Below are positions 9,608 through 19,748 of a stretch of DNA of 64,000 nt, piece by piece; the first letter of the stretch is position 1, and each line of letters starts with the position of its first letter. A model generated the notes under the pieces. It was not told the DNA's origin. It was given only the letters and a program-made list of their open reading frames with translations, and made no database searches. Origin of the DNA: an uncultured Pelagibacteraceae bacterium (GTDB taxonomy: Bacteria; Pseudomonadota; Alphaproteobacteria; Pelagibacterales; Pelagibacteraceae); assembly GCA_902629585.1 (NCBI GenBank), contig CACORI010000002.1, positions 62,001 to 126,000 of the forward strand, written 5' to 3'. The position numbers and the translations under genes are program-made.

Positions 9608-10513
9608 TTAATTTAAACCAATATATCTTTTGTTCCATCTCATAACCATACTGTAATAAAACAATGAGATAAATAAGAAGAAACCACCGATTATAGTGTT
9701 AGTGTCAGGAACTTCATTGATACCAAATAATGGTAACCAAACCCAAAAAATTCCTCCAATGACCTCTGTTAAAGATAACAAGGTTAATTCAGCAGCTGGG
9801 ATTGCCTTTGAGCCTATTGAATAGAGTATTAAACCTAAACAAACCAAAGTCCCATGAAGAGAAAATAGTGCTCCGTTATAACTTGTAGAAAAAAAAGGTT
9901 TATTGCCTATTAAAATCATGATTGCAGCAAAAATAAAACAAAATAAACCTGCAACAGCAACAGTAGTAAATTTTGGTGTTTCTTTTCTCCATCTTAAAGA
10001 AACTGAAAAAGCAGAAAAACCAATTGATGAAGTCATTCCAAAAATAAAACCTACTAAAGAATTCGTCTCATTGTTTCCTAGTGCCATAATAATTATCCCG
10101 ACAGTTGCAATGAAAATTGAAATCCAAACATTTATGGAGATACTTTCTTTTAAAAATAAAAAAGCTAGTAATGCAGTAAAAAATGGCATTGCAGCCAAAC
10201 AAAGTAATGTAATAGCGGCAGACGTATTAGTAATTGAGTATATAAATGAAATCATTGCTATTCCAAGCCCACAGCCGCCAATTATTCCTGATTTTCCGAC
10301 TTTTAAGTAGTTTTTCCAAAAATTTTTTCCTTCCTCAAAATATAAGTATAAATTTAAAAGTATAAATATTGTTAATCCTCTTCCAAAAATATATTGCCAT
10401 GGAACTAAATGTGGTTCATCCATGTAACGAACAACTAACGGACCAAAAGACCAAATTATCCCAGCAAATAAAACAATTGGCACAGCTATTTTTGGATTTT
10501 TTAATAATAACAT
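9608..10513 (-). CDS. EamA/DMT-family permease
   Basis: 10-TM EamA pattern (PAAELTLLSLTEVIGGIFWVWLPLF). Confidence 0.85.
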   Translation of the reverse strand: MLLLKNPKIAVPIVLFAGIIWSFGPLVVRYMDEPHLVPWQYIFGRGLTIFILLNLYLYFEEGKNFWKNYLKVGKSGIIGGCGLGIAMISFIYSITNTSAAITLLCLAAMPFFTALLAFLFLKESISINVWISIFIATVGIIIMALGNNETNSLVGFIFGMTSSIGFSAFSVSLRWRKETPKFTTVAVAGLFCFIFAAIMILIGNKPFFSTSYNGALFSLHGTLVCLGLILYSIGSKAIPAAELTLLSLTEVIGGIFWVWLPLFGINEVPDTNTIIGGFFLFISLFYYSMVMRWNKRYIGLN

Positions 10514-10564
10514 TTGTGAAGATTAATTCTAAAAATTTATAACTACAACAAAAATGAGATATAT

Positions 10565-11812
10565 TTAAACTAAAGTTTTATTAGACTGATTCGGTAAAAA
10601 ACAATCAATAATTTGACCTTTTTTAAATCTGCTTATGCCACTTGGAAGCACTGCCCAAACATTAGACTCAGCAAAAGGATTTATTCTATAGGACTCCTGA
10701 CCTGGTAATAACTTTATTAGAATCTTGCCATTTTTAGTTGTGTTAAATTTACTTTTTATAAATCGCGTAAATTCTATTTTTTTTGTAAATGAATTTTTTA
10801 AAATTGCTTTGAACGGTCTTTCCGGTCTAACTTCTAAAATATTTTCTATAAAAGGGTATACTAAAAATCTAAAGCATGCAGCTGTTGATAGAGGATTACC
10901 AGGTAAACCAAAAATTACTTTTTTTCCTAATTTTGCAAACAAAACTGGTTTTCCTGGTCTAATTCTAACACTTTTAAAATAATAAGAGGATGTGAATTTC
11001 TTTACAATGCTTGGGATAAAGTCAAACTTTCCTGCTGAAACTGCTCCAGTTGTTAATATAATATTTATTCTAGATTTCATAATTTTTTTTATTTTTTTTT
11101 CAAATACATTTTTATGATTATCTCTTAATATCCCACCATCTCTAAAATTAAACAAAAAATTTTTTTTTACTGATTTAATATAATGCATATTAGAATTTCT
11201 TACTTCCCAATCATTAACCTTATCTGAATTTGAAATTTCGTTACCAGTTGAAAAAAATAAAATATTTATCATTTTTTTAACTTTTATCTTTTTAATTCCT
11301 AAAGTTTCTAAAGCCATTATATGATTTGGTTGAATTATTGTTCCCTTTCTTATTATAATTTGACCCTTTTTGTAATCTGACCCTTTAAATCTAATATGAT
11401 TATTTTTTTTTACTCTTTGACTGATCTTTATAAATTTTGGATATTTGTTATTTGGATAAAAAGTAGTTTTCTCAATTGGAATAATTGTGTCTAAAGATTT
11501 AGGTAATAATCCTCCAGTCATAATTTCTACAGCTTCATATTTTTTTGTTTTTTTTTTGAATGGTTTTGAACCGGCAGCTATTGAACCTATGATTTTAAAA
11601 AAAATTGAGTTTTTTTTACTTGCATTCTTTGTATCATTTGAATTAATTACAAATCCATCAAATGCAGCATTATCTGCTAATGGGTGGTAAGATGGTGATA
11701 CAATATTTTTTGCGATAACTCTATTTAACGAATTCTTAACTAAAATTTCTTCATTTAAAATTTTTATTTTCGATTTTTTAAGAATATTTCTGGCTTTTTG
11801 ATAACTTATCAT
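10565..11812 (-). CDS. moeA: Molybdopterin molybdenumtransferase
   Basis: PLADNAAFDGFVIN, TGGLLP.xxDTIIPIE, FFSTGNEI, TTGAVSAGKFDF, FGLPGNPLS. Confidence 0.92.
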   Translation of the reverse strand: MISYQKARNILKKSKIKILNEEILVKNSLNRVIAKNIVSPSYHPLADNAAFDGFVINSNDTKNASKKNSIFFKIIGSIAAGSKPFKKKTKKYEAVEIMTGGLLPKSLDTIIPIEKTTFYPNNKYPKFIKISQRVKKNNHIRFKGSDYKKGQIIIRKGTIIQPNHIMALETLGIKKIKVKKMINILFFSTGNEISNSDKVNDWEVRNSNMHYIKSVKKNFLFNFRDGGILRDNHKNVFEKKIKKIMKSRINIILTTGAVSAGKFDFIPSIVKKFTSSYYFKSVRIRPGKPVLFAKLGKKVIFGLPGNPLSTAACFRFLVYPFIENILEVRPERPFKAILKNSFTKKIEFTRFIKSKFNTTKNGKILIKLLPGQESYRINPFAESNVWAVLPSGISRFKKGQIIDCFLPNQSNKTLV

Positions 11813-12016
11813 TTTTGAGCTTGTTTAAAGCTAAAGATAATATTCTGTACTTATATTAATGAAAGGATTATTTTTTTGATTTAATAACACTTAAATTTTA
11901 TAAGTAATATGTGTATTTTTGAGCTTCTTAATGATTATTTATAATTTTTAATGATAATAATTCAGTCAAAAAAATTATTATGATATTTTACTTATATAAA
12001 AATAATCAATAAATCA

Positions 12017-12415
12017 ATGAATCTAAAAATACTAAAAATTGCTTCTTACACAAATGATAACCGAGTATTAGAGAACCCTTCTCATAGTTTAAAAAACAAG
12101 AATCCAATTTGTGGCGACGAAATAGAAATAAGAGTTATAATTAAAAATGATATTGTTAAAGATATAGCCTATCAATGTAAATCTTGTGTTTATTGTCAAG
12201 CATCAGTAAGTTTATTATCAAGAAAAATTAAAAATCAAAAAATTGATAAAATTAAAAAATTCATATTACTTTCCGAAAATATATTTGAAAGTACAAAGAC
12301 CTCATTAGAAAATCATTGGAAAGATTTTAAAGAATTATTCGATAAGAAAAATGTCTCAAGAAAAGAATGTATATTATTACCTTTTAAAACTTTAAAAAAA
12401 ATAGTATCAAGTTAA
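12017..12415 (+). CDS. NifU/IscU-like Fe-S scaffold-type protein
   Basis: NPICGDEIEIRVIIKNDIVKDIAYQCKSCVYCQASVSLLS resembles the NifU_N family. Confidence 0.75.
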   Translation: MNLKILKIASYTNDNRVLENPSHSLKNKNPICGDEIEIRVIIKNDIVKDIAYQCKSCVYCQASVSLLSRKIKNQKIDKIKKFILLSENIFESTKTSLENHWKDFKELFDKKNVSRKECILLPFKTLKKIVSS

Positions 12416-12418
12416 AAA

Positions 12419-12880
12419 ATGGTTAATATTAAACAATCAATTCTTGCTGGTCTTTTTTCAATTGTTACAATAGGTGTATTAACACTGTTAACTTATAAAA
12501 CTGATTACGGAATATTCCTGTTAGCATCTTTTGGGTCATCAATGGTTTTGCTTTATGGGTATCCTGCGAGTCCATTTGCACAACCTAAAAATGTTTTTTT
12601 TGGCCATTTGACAACTTCTGTTGTTGGTCTTTTTTTTTTAAATTTTATTCCTTTGCCTATTTATGTTAATATACCTTTAGCTGTAGGATTTGGAGTTGGT
12701 TTAATGATTTTGTTAAATGTTACACACCCTCCAGCAGGAGGAAATCCCATTATAGTCATTATTGGAAGTGTATCTTTTGACTATTTATTCAGCCCAGTTA
12801 TAACAGGTTCGACTATAATAATTATTTTTGCAATTATAATCAATCGACTAATTTTAAGGAAATCTTACCCAATTCAATAA
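12419..12880 (+). CDS. HPP family membrane protein
   Basis: 4 TM segments and NVTHPPAGGNP motif. Confidence 0.85.
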   Translation: MVNIKQSILAGLFSIVTIGVLTLLTYKTDYGIFLLASFGSSMVLLYGYPASPFAQPKNVFFGHLTTSVVGLFFLNFIPLPIYVNIPLAVGFGVGLMILLNVTHPPAGGNPIIVIIGSVSFDYLFSPVITGSTIIIIFAIIINRLILRKSYPIQ

Positions 12881-12955
12881 TAATTCATTTGCTTGGTACT
12901 TAAAAATAATGTTAGATGCCATGAAAAATAAATTTAAAATATTACAGGAGTTTTA

Positions 12956-14155
12956 ATGAAAATATTATGTGTATTGTATGATGATCCTAAAGGTGGGATG
13001 CCAAAATCATATCCCCTAGGAGATCTTCCTAAGTTAGAAAAATACCCTGATGGAATGACACTTCCTTCACCTAAAGGTAGAGATTTTACCCCAGGAGAGT
13101 TATTGGGCTGTGTATCTGGAGAATTAGGATTAAGAAAATTTTTAGAAAGTAATGGTCACGAGTTCATTGTTACTAATAGTAAAGATGGCGACGGATGTGA
13201 GGCTGATAAACATATTGTTGATGCTGACATAGTAATTTCACAACCTTTCTTTCCATATTATCTAACTAAGGAACGAATAGCTAAAGCTAAAAACTTAAAA
13301 ATGGCTATCACAGCTGGTATTGGATCTGATCATGTTGATTTACAAGCTGCCATGGATAATAAAATTGATGTTGTAGAAGTAACATTTTGTAATTCACGAT
13401 CGGTAGCCGAGCATATTGTAATGATGATTGTATCTATGGTAAGAGATTATCATAATCAACATAGAATCGTAAATGAAGGTGGATGGAATATTGCTGATGC
13501 AGTGCAAAGATCATATGATGTTGAAGGTATGCATATTGGTACGGTAGCTGCAGGACGTATTGGTCTAGACGCACTTAGAAAAATGAAGCCATTTGATGTT
13601 CATTTGCATTACTTTGATAGACATAAATTACCTGATGCTGTCGAGAAAGAGCTTAATCTTACGTTTCATGATTCTGTTGAGTCTATGGTCAAGGTTTGTG
13701 ATGTAGTTACTATTAATTGCCCTCTTCATCCAGAAACTGAAAATTTATTTGATGATGCAATGATAAGTAAAATGAAAAAAGGTGCATATATAGTAAATAC
13801 TGCTAGAGGAAAGATTTGTAATCGTGAAGCTATTGCAAAAGCTCTAAAAAGCGGTCAATTAAGTGGTTATGCTGGAGATGTATGGTTTCCGCAACCTGCA
13901 CCAAATGATCATATATGGAGAAGTATGCCTCACCATGGTATGACACCACACACATCTGGAACTTCTCTGTCTGCACAAGCGAGATATGCTGATGGTGTGA
14001 GAGAAATACTAGAATGTTTCTTTGAAGGTAAAGAAATAAGAAATCAATATTTAATTGTTCAAAATGGACAATTAGCTGGTATGGGTGCTCACTCTTACAG
14101 TAAAGGATCAGCCACAAGCGGTTCTGAAGAAGCTGCTAAATATAAGAAAAAATAA
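12956..14155 (+). CDS. fdh: NAD-dependent (metal-independent) formate dehydrogenase
   Basis: 2-hydroxyacid dehydrogenase fold with FDH-specific N-terminus, TAGIGSDHVDL, GTVAAGRIGL; RBS AGGAG upstream. Confidence 0.93.
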   Translation: MKILCVLYDDPKGGMPKSYPLGDLPKLEKYPDGMTLPSPKGRDFTPGELLGCVSGELGLRKFLESNGHEFIVTNSKDGDGCEADKHIVDADIVISQPFFPYYLTKERIAKAKNLKMAITAGIGSDHVDLQAAMDNKIDVVEVTFCNSRSVAEHIVMMIVSMVRDYHNQHRIVNEGGWNIADAVQRSYDVEGMHIGTVAAGRIGLDALRKMKPFDVHLHYFDRHKLPDAVEKELNLTFHDSVESMVKVCDVVTINCPLHPETENLFDDAMISKMKKGAYIVNTARGKICNREAIAKALKSGQLSGYAGDVWFPQPAPNDHIWRSMPHHGMTPHTSGTSLSAQARYADGVREILECFFEGKEIRNQYLIVQNGQLAGMGAHSYSKGSATSGSEEAAKYKKK

Positions 14156-14166
14156 ATTTAAAATTC

Positions 14167-14206
14167 AAAAAAAAGCGGTTTATATTAATATAAATCGCTT
14201 TTTTTT
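14167..14206 (+). terminator. Intrinsic terminator after fdh
   Basis: Inverted repeat gcggtttatatt/aatataaatcgc followed by T8. Confidence 0.85.
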
Positions 14207-15658
14207 ATGAATAAAATTAACTGGAATTTTAGCAACACCTATTTTAACTTATCAGAGTCTTTCAGGGAGAATATTAAACCTGTTCCAGTAAAAAAACCAG
14301 AACTTGTTTTATTTAATAGTAAATTAGCATCTTCTCTAAATTTAGATTTTTCAAAAATAAGTAATAAAGAATTATCAAATATTTTTTCAGGAAATCTTTT
14401 ACCTGAGGGAAGTAATTCAATTGCTCAAGCTTATGCGGGCCATCAGTTTGGACATTTTACAATGCTTGGAGATGGTAGAGCTGTCTTAATTGGAGAACAT
14501 GTTTCAAAGTCTAACAAAAGATATGATATTCAATTCAAAGGTTCAGGCAAAACAGCTTTTTCTAGGAATGGTGATGGTCGTGCTGCTTTAGGCCCAATGT
14601 TAAGGGAATATATTATTAGTGAAGCAATGAACTCTTTAAAAATTCCCACAACACGAAGTTTAGCTGTTGTAAAAACAGGTGAAGACGTTATCAGAGAAAA
14701 TATCTTACAAGGAGCTGTATTAACTAGAGTTGCATCGAGTCATATTAGGGTTGGAACATTCCAATATATTTCAGCGAGAAAAAATATTAATGAGCTTAAA
14801 ACATTATTTGACTATACAGTTGACAGGCATTTTCCTAAGATCAAAGATTCAAAAAATCCAGCTATAGAATTATTAAATAGTTTAATAGAGAAACAATGTG
14901 ACTTAGTTATAAATTGGATGCGTGTTGGTTTTATTCATGGAGTTATGAATACCGACAATATGACTATATCTGGAGAAACAATTGATTACGGTCCATGTGC
15001 CTTCATGGATACATACGATCCAAAAACTGTCTTTAGTTCAATCGATCAAATGGGACGTTACGCATACTGTAATCAACCAATTATTACTAAATGGAATTTA
15101 GCTAGATTTGCAGAATGTTTAATTCCCCTTATTGATAATGATCAAAATAAAGCCATTCAAATAGCAACAGAAAAAATTGATTCTTTTGAAAAAAAATATG
15201 AGGAAAAATGGATTAGTATGATGAAAGAAAAATTAGGTTTATTTGGCTTTGAAAATCAAGATAAATTTTTAATTTTAGATTTACTAACATGGATGCATGA
15301 AAAAAAAGGTGATTATACAAATACTTTTTGTCATTTAATGAAACTAGAACCGGAAAAAGATAAAATTTTTAAAGACAAAAATTTTTTAAATTGGAAAACT
15401 CGATGGAAAAAAAGATTACTTAAAAATAATAATTCTTTTGAAAATAGCCTAAAATTGATGAGGGATAATAATCCACTGGTAATTCCAAGAAATCATAAAG
15501 TTGAAGAGGTTTTAGAAGCCGCAGAACAAAATGATTTAAGACCAATTAACAAAATACTAGAAATATTAGATAAACCATATTCAAAACACAAAGATATTAT
15601 AAATTATCAGACTCCGTCAATGACTAAAGAAAAATATAGAACTTTTTGTGGAACCTAA
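14207..15658 (+). CDS. selO: SelO/YdiU family protein adenylyltransferase (pseudokinase)
   Basis: YAGHQFGHFTMLGDGRAVLIGE, GRAALGPMLREYIISEAM, HGVMNTDNMTISG; C-terminal Cys third from end (CGT). Confidence 0.92.
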   Translation: MNKINWNFSNTYFNLSESFRENIKPVPVKKPELVLFNSKLASSLNLDFSKISNKELSNIFSGNLLPEGSNSIAQAYAGHQFGHFTMLGDGRAVLIGEHVSKSNKRYDIQFKGSGKTAFSRNGDGRAALGPMLREYIISEAMNSLKIPTTRSLAVVKTGEDVIRENILQGAVLTRVASSHIRVGTFQYISARKNINELKTLFDYTVDRHFPKIKDSKNPAIELLNSLIEKQCDLVINWMRVGFIHGVMNTDNMTISGETIDYGPCAFMDTYDPKTVFSSIDQMGRYAYCNQPIITKWNLARFAECLIPLIDNDQNKAIQIATEKIDSFEKKYEEKWISMMKEKLGLFGFENQDKFLILDLLTWMHEKKGDYTNTFCHLMKLEPEKDKIFKDKNFLNWKTRWKKRLLKNNNSFENSLKLMRDNNPLVIPRNHKVEEVLEAAEQNDLRPINKILEILDKPYSKHKDIINYQTPSMTKEKYRTFCGT

Positions 15659-16762
15659 TTAAAGAACATAAGGTTCTGGTCTAGCTTTTTTTCCTAATAC
15701 TCTTTCAACAGCCATATTTGAAATATCTATTGACTGATAAGCCCCAGTCGTAATTAATTCTGTTAAAGCTCTTCCAATTCCTGGTGCCTGCATTAAACCT
15801 CTGCCAGTAAATCCAGTTGCTAAATACACATTTTCAAATTTAGGATGTTTTCCTACAACAGCATTATTATCAAGTCTATTACAATCATAATAACCAGCCC
15901 ATCCACCCGTTAACTTTAGTTCCTCCATTGCAGGAATTCTTTTTGCTAATGCTGGCCATACAAGTTCCTCAAAATCATTCCATGCGGGTTCTAAGTCATC
16001 TGCATCAAAAATAGATTTTGGAGAGCCTGCTAAATATTCTTTTCCTTCAGGTCTCCAATAAACACCTGTTGTTAAATCTCCTGTTAAGGGCATTTCAGGG
16101 ATATGTGATGGACACTTAACTCTGAAGACAGTATGTTTTTGTGGCTCAACAGGTATATCCTCTAAAAGTTCTTTAGTCCAACAACCTGCGGCTGATATGA
16201 TTGTTTTTGCATTTATTTCAGTCAGGGATTTAACTTCACCTTTAATAAATTCTGCTCCAAGTTCAATGGCTTTACTTTTTAATGCACCGTGAAACATAAA
16301 TGGATCTATCCATCCTTCACTTTGATTATCAGTGAATGTTGCTGTCTCAATTCCATCACTGTTTATGTATGGAAAATACTTTGTTAACTCAGATCCTTTA
16401 ATATTTTTTGTACCAGCCTCACATATTTTATGATTTTCTAAGGCTTTATATTGTTCTTCGGCATGTTCAGGTCCAAACATTAAAAGATATCCGTTAGTAA
16501 CCATGCTAGCTGTAGGATTTGGATTTTTTTCAGTTTTTAATAATTGTGGAATTTGAAAAATAAATTCTCTAGCAAATTTTCCTAAGAGAATGTTTTCGGT
16601 TTGAAAAAATTGTCTTCTAAAGCCACCTAATGATAGTGGAAATGAGGCATTTTTATAAGTTGGGTCTCTTTCAATAACTTTAACCCTTCTGCCCTCTTTT
16701 GATAAAAAGTAAGCAGTTGCTGTACCAATTATTCCGCCACCAACTATTACAACATCATCCAT
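15659..16762 (-). CDS. FAD-dependent oxidoreductase, DAO family (sarcosine/dimethylglycine-oxidase-like)
   Basis: GGGIIGTATAYFLSKEG Rossmann motif; GFTGRGLMQAPGIGRALTELI C-terminal motif. Confidence 0.82.
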   Translation of the reverse strand: MDDVVIVGGGIIGTATAYFLSKEGRRVKVIERDPTYKNASFPLSLGGFRRQFFQTENILLGKFAREFIFQIPQLLKTEKNPNPTASMVTNGYLLMFGPEHAEEQYKALENHKICEAGTKNIKGSELTKYFPYINSDGIETATFTDNQSEGWIDPFMFHGALKSKAIELGAEFIKGEVKSLTEINAKTIISAAGCWTKELLEDIPVEPQKHTVFRVKCPSHIPEMPLTGDLTTGVYWRPEGKEYLAGSPKSIFDADDLEPAWNDFEELVWPALAKRIPAMEELKLTGGWAGYYDCNRLDNNAVVGKHPKFENVYLATGFTGRGLMQAPGIGRALTELITTGAYQSIDISNMAVERVLGKKARPEPYVL

Positions 16763-16763
16763 T

Positions 16764-17231
16764 TTAATTTAATATGAGTATGTTTAAATTGAGAAATAGT
16801 GCAAAGCAGCACCAAAGTAAATAGGGAATCATTAGATAACAGCTCGCTAAATTGACACGCTTAAACCTTTTCACAAGGATGATAATTAAAATTATTAGTA
16901 TTATTAATGTTATCAATGCCAAAAATATTTGGTGAAAACCAAAAAAAATAACACTCCAAGTTGTGTTAAATATTATATGAATAAAATAAATATAAACAGT
17001 TTTAATATCTCGTGTCTTACTATGCCAAAATAACCATATAGCTATTGTCATTAGTAGGTACAAAGTTGTCCATACTGGAGCAAATATCCAATCTGGGGGA
17101 TTAAAATTTGATTTAACTAATTGTGAATACCAGGGCTCTTTAAAACTAATTGTCACAAAACCTCCTATAAATGAGGCAGAATAAGTAATTAAAAAAAAGA
17201 GAATAAATGATACAAATTTATTTTTAAACAT
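16764..17231 (-). CDS. TspO/MBR family protein
   Basis: 5-TM pattern with WYSQLVKSNFNPPDWIFAPVWTTLYLLM. Confidence 0.9.
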   Translation of the reverse strand: MFKNKFVSFILFFLITYSASFIGGFVTISFKEPWYSQLVKSNFNPPDWIFAPVWTTLYLLMTIAIWLFWHSKTRDIKTVYIYFIHIIFNTTWSVIFFGFHQIFLALITLIILIILIIILVKRFKRVNLASCYLMIPYLLWCCFALFLNLNILILN

Positions 17232-17255
17232 AATGGTATTATACATCACTATAAA

Positions 17256-18017
17256 ATGAATAAAAAAACAATTTGGATAACAGGTGGTAGCACTGGGATT
17301 GGAAAGGCTTTGGCAATCAAATTTGCGAATGAGGGGTGGAATGTTGCTATTTCTGCCAGGAGGGAAAGTCTTTTAAATGAAATCTCAAATAATTATGAAA
17401 ATATACAGGCATTTCCACTGGATGTAACTGATAAAATAAAATGTAAAGAAGTATTTGAGGAAATAAAAAATAAATTTCAAGATATTGATATATGTTTTTT
17501 TTCCACAGGAACGTGGAATCCAAAAAAAGAAAAAGATATTGATGTAGATCAAATTGAAAATGTTTTTAAAGTAAATTTTTTTGGAACTCTAAATAGTATT
17601 AAGGCTGTAGAGCAATATTTTAAAATTAAAAAAAAGGGAACTATTACTATCGTTTCATCAATAGCTGGGTATAGAGGCCTGCCTAATTCTACAGGATATG
17701 GACCTTCAAAATCTGCACTTAATAATCTAGCTGAAAGTTTATATTTTGATTTTAAAAGATCAAATGTGAGGGTTTGTTTAGTTTCACCTGGTTTTATAAA
17801 AACCCCTATGACTGACAAAAATGATTTTAAAATGCCATTTTTAAAAACAACGGAGTATGCAGCTGAAAAAATTTATGATGGATTGATAAATAAAAAAGTA
17901 TTTGAAATTCACTTTCCAAAATCTTTAACTTTAACACTTAAAATTTTAAGTTTTTTACCTAGTAAAATATATTTTAGTTTAGTTGGAAAAATGACAAAAT
18001 ATCAGAAAAAAAACTAA
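17256..18017 (+). CDS. Short-chain dehydrogenase/reductase
   Basis: TGGSTGIGKA, YGPSKSALN, SPGFIKTPMT. Confidence 0.88.
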   Translation: MNKKTIWITGGSTGIGKALAIKFANEGWNVAISARRESLLNEISNNYENIQAFPLDVTDKIKCKEVFEEIKNKFQDIDICFFSTGTWNPKKEKDIDVDQIENVFKVNFFGTLNSIKAVEQYFKIKKKGTITIVSSIAGYRGLPNSTGYGPSKSALNNLAESLYFDFKRSNVRVCLVSPGFIKTPMTDKNDFKMPFLKTTEYAAEKIYDGLINKKVFEIHFPKSLTLTLKILSFLPSKIYFSLVGKMTKYQKKN

Positions 18018-18562
18018 TCTTTTACAAAAACGACAGTTAGTTCGGCTACCTTAAAACCAAATTTTGTCATTGTTGCTCTGTTAATCGCTACACGATCATC
18101 TTGTTTAAAAATCCAATCATCAAAAGTAATTTTCATTTCTTTTCCTTTTACAGGTACTAACAAAACATATTCGAATTTAAAAGCAGGTCCATACGAAAAT
18201 CCTTTCGCTTTTCCTACTACATCACCTGCTGAACCTTCATAATTATTTTCATCAATTTTAATTATTTGCCACTGTCTTGTTTGAATTTCTCCATCATCCC
18301 AATTAAATTTTTCATCTAGTATCAATTCTTTACCATTCCACTTACCATTTAGGTCAGCAGAAAATTGTCTTATAACTTTGCCAGATCTATTTTGTAGAAC
18401 ACCCCAAGCTTTAACATTGCCTGATAAATACTCTTCAATTATTAATCTAGGTTCTTTATTTTTAAAATCTTCTGGCTTCATTACATTATTTTTTGAACAA
18501 CTTGTAATTAAGATTATGGAAATTATCAATAAAATAGATTTCATAAATTGTTTATCACACAT
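18014..18562 (-). CDS. DUF3833-type lipoprotein
   Basis: Lipobox ITSCSK; AWGVLQNRSGKVIRQFSADLNGKWNG…LDEKFNWDDGE. Confidence 0.8.
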   Translation of the reverse strand: MCDKQFMKSILLIISIILITSCSKNNVMKPEDFKNKEPRLIIEEYLSGNVKAWGVLQNRSGKVIRQFSADLNGKWNGKELILDEKFNWDDGEIQTRQWQIIKIDENNYEGSAGDVVGKAKGFSYGPAFKFEYVLLVPVKGKEMKITFDDWIFKQDDRVAINRATMTKFGFKVAELTVVFVKD

Positions 18563-18569
18563 TTTTTTT

Positions 18570-19748
18570 CTATTTATTTTGTATTGAAAATTGAATTAGA
18601 TCTATATTTTTTGACCTAAATCCTGCCTCACAATAAGATAAGTAAAACTCCCACATTCTTTTAAATGTTGAATCAAACCCTTGTTTTTTTATTAATTCCC
18701 ATTTTTTATTAAATTCATTTTTCCATATAGCCAAGGTATTTGAATAATGATCTGCATAAGACTCATAAGATTTAATTGTTAAACCATTGTTTGAAACATA
18801 TCTATTTATACTGCCTTTGTTAGGAAGAAACCCGCCAGGGAAAATATATTTTTGGATAAAGTCTTGCTTATTTTTATATCTATCAAAAAGATTATCATCA
18901 ATTGTAATCGCTTGAATAGCAGCACTGCCATTATTAGATAAATTATTCTTTATTGCTTTAAAGTAACTTTCTAAATAATCTTGACCGACTGCTTCTATCA
19001 TTTCAATAGATGCTATAGAATTATACTTATCTTTTAAATCTCTATAATCTTTAATTTCAATATTTACTTTTTCATTTAATCCACATCTCTGAATTCTTTC
19101 TTTGGCAAACTCAAATTGTTTTTTTGAAATTGTTATACAATCTAATTTCACATCATATTTTTTTCCGAGATATTCAGCAAAACCACCCCAACCACAGCCA
19201 ATTTCTAAAACTTTATCACCAACACTAGGTTTGATTAAATCAATCATTTTTTGATATTTATTATTTTGGGCATCTGATAAATCTTTACTTTTTTCGTCAA
19301 AGATTGCACTTGAGTAAGTTAAGGTTTTATCGAGCCAAAGTGAAAAAAATTCATTTCCTAAATCATAATGTTTTGAAATATTATCCTTGCTTCTACTTTT
19401 TGTATTTTTTATAAAAATATTTTTTACATAATTGATAAATGAAAAATCTAATAGTCCCGAAAATTTATGTACTTGCTTAATATTTCTTGCTGTAACTTCG
19501 ATTAAGTTCGATAAATTGTCTGTTTCAAAATCTTTCTTCATATAAGATTCTGCAAATCCTACACTTCCCCCTTTAATGAGATTAAACATAAAGTTTGGGT
19601 TTTTGATTTTTATATTAGCTTTAAGTTTTTCTTTTGAGTTTCCAAATTTATAATACTTACCATCGTGATTAATAATTTCTAAATAACCAAATTGAATATT
19701 CTTTAAAAATTTAAAAACAATTTTGTCTGATAAAGTGTTTAAGGTCAT
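18570..19748 (-). CDS. Cyclopropane-fatty-acyl-phospholipid synthase family methyltransferase
   Basis: ISKHYDLGNEFFSLWLDKTLTYSSAIF, VLEIGCGWGGFAEY, FIQKYIFPGGFLP. Confidence 0.93.
   Translation of the reverse strand: MTLNTLSDKIVFKFLKNIQFGYLEIINHDGKYYKFGNSKEKLKANIKIKNPNFMFNLIKGGSVGFAESYMKKDFETDNLSNLIEVTARNIKQVHKFSGLLDFSFINYVKNIFIKNTKSRSKDNISKHYDLGNEFFSLWLDKTLTYSSAIFDEKSKDLSDAQNNKYQKMIDLIKPSVGDKVLEIGCGWGGFAEYLGKKYDVKLDCITISKKQFEFAKERIQRCGLNEKVNIEIKDYRDLKDKYNSIASIEMIEAVGQDYLESYFKAIKNNLSNNGSAAIQAITIDDNLFDRYKNKQDFIQKYIFPGGFLPNKGSINRYVSNNGLTIKSYESYADHYSNTLAIWKNEFNKKWELIKKQGFDSTFKRMWEFYLSYCEAGFRSKNIDLIQFSIQNK

Noticed and set aside
9903-10310. 135-aa plus-strand ORF
   Set aside because: Antisense shadow of the EamA permease gene 9608-10513.
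11811-11926. 12-bp direct repeat atttttgagctt (11811 and 11915) around moeA/NifU-like intergenic region
   Set aside because: Short, AT-rich and only two copies; could easily be chance in this composition.
13830-14117. 95-aa minus-strand ORF
   Set aside because: Antisense within fdh; His/Gln-rich, no domain or SD support.
10565-14155. moeA near formate dehydrogenase as a molybdoenzyme maturation pair
   Set aside because: The FDH here is the metal-independent 2-hydroxyacid-dehydrogenase type with GTVAAGRIG; it does not use Mo cofactor, so proximity is not functional evidence.
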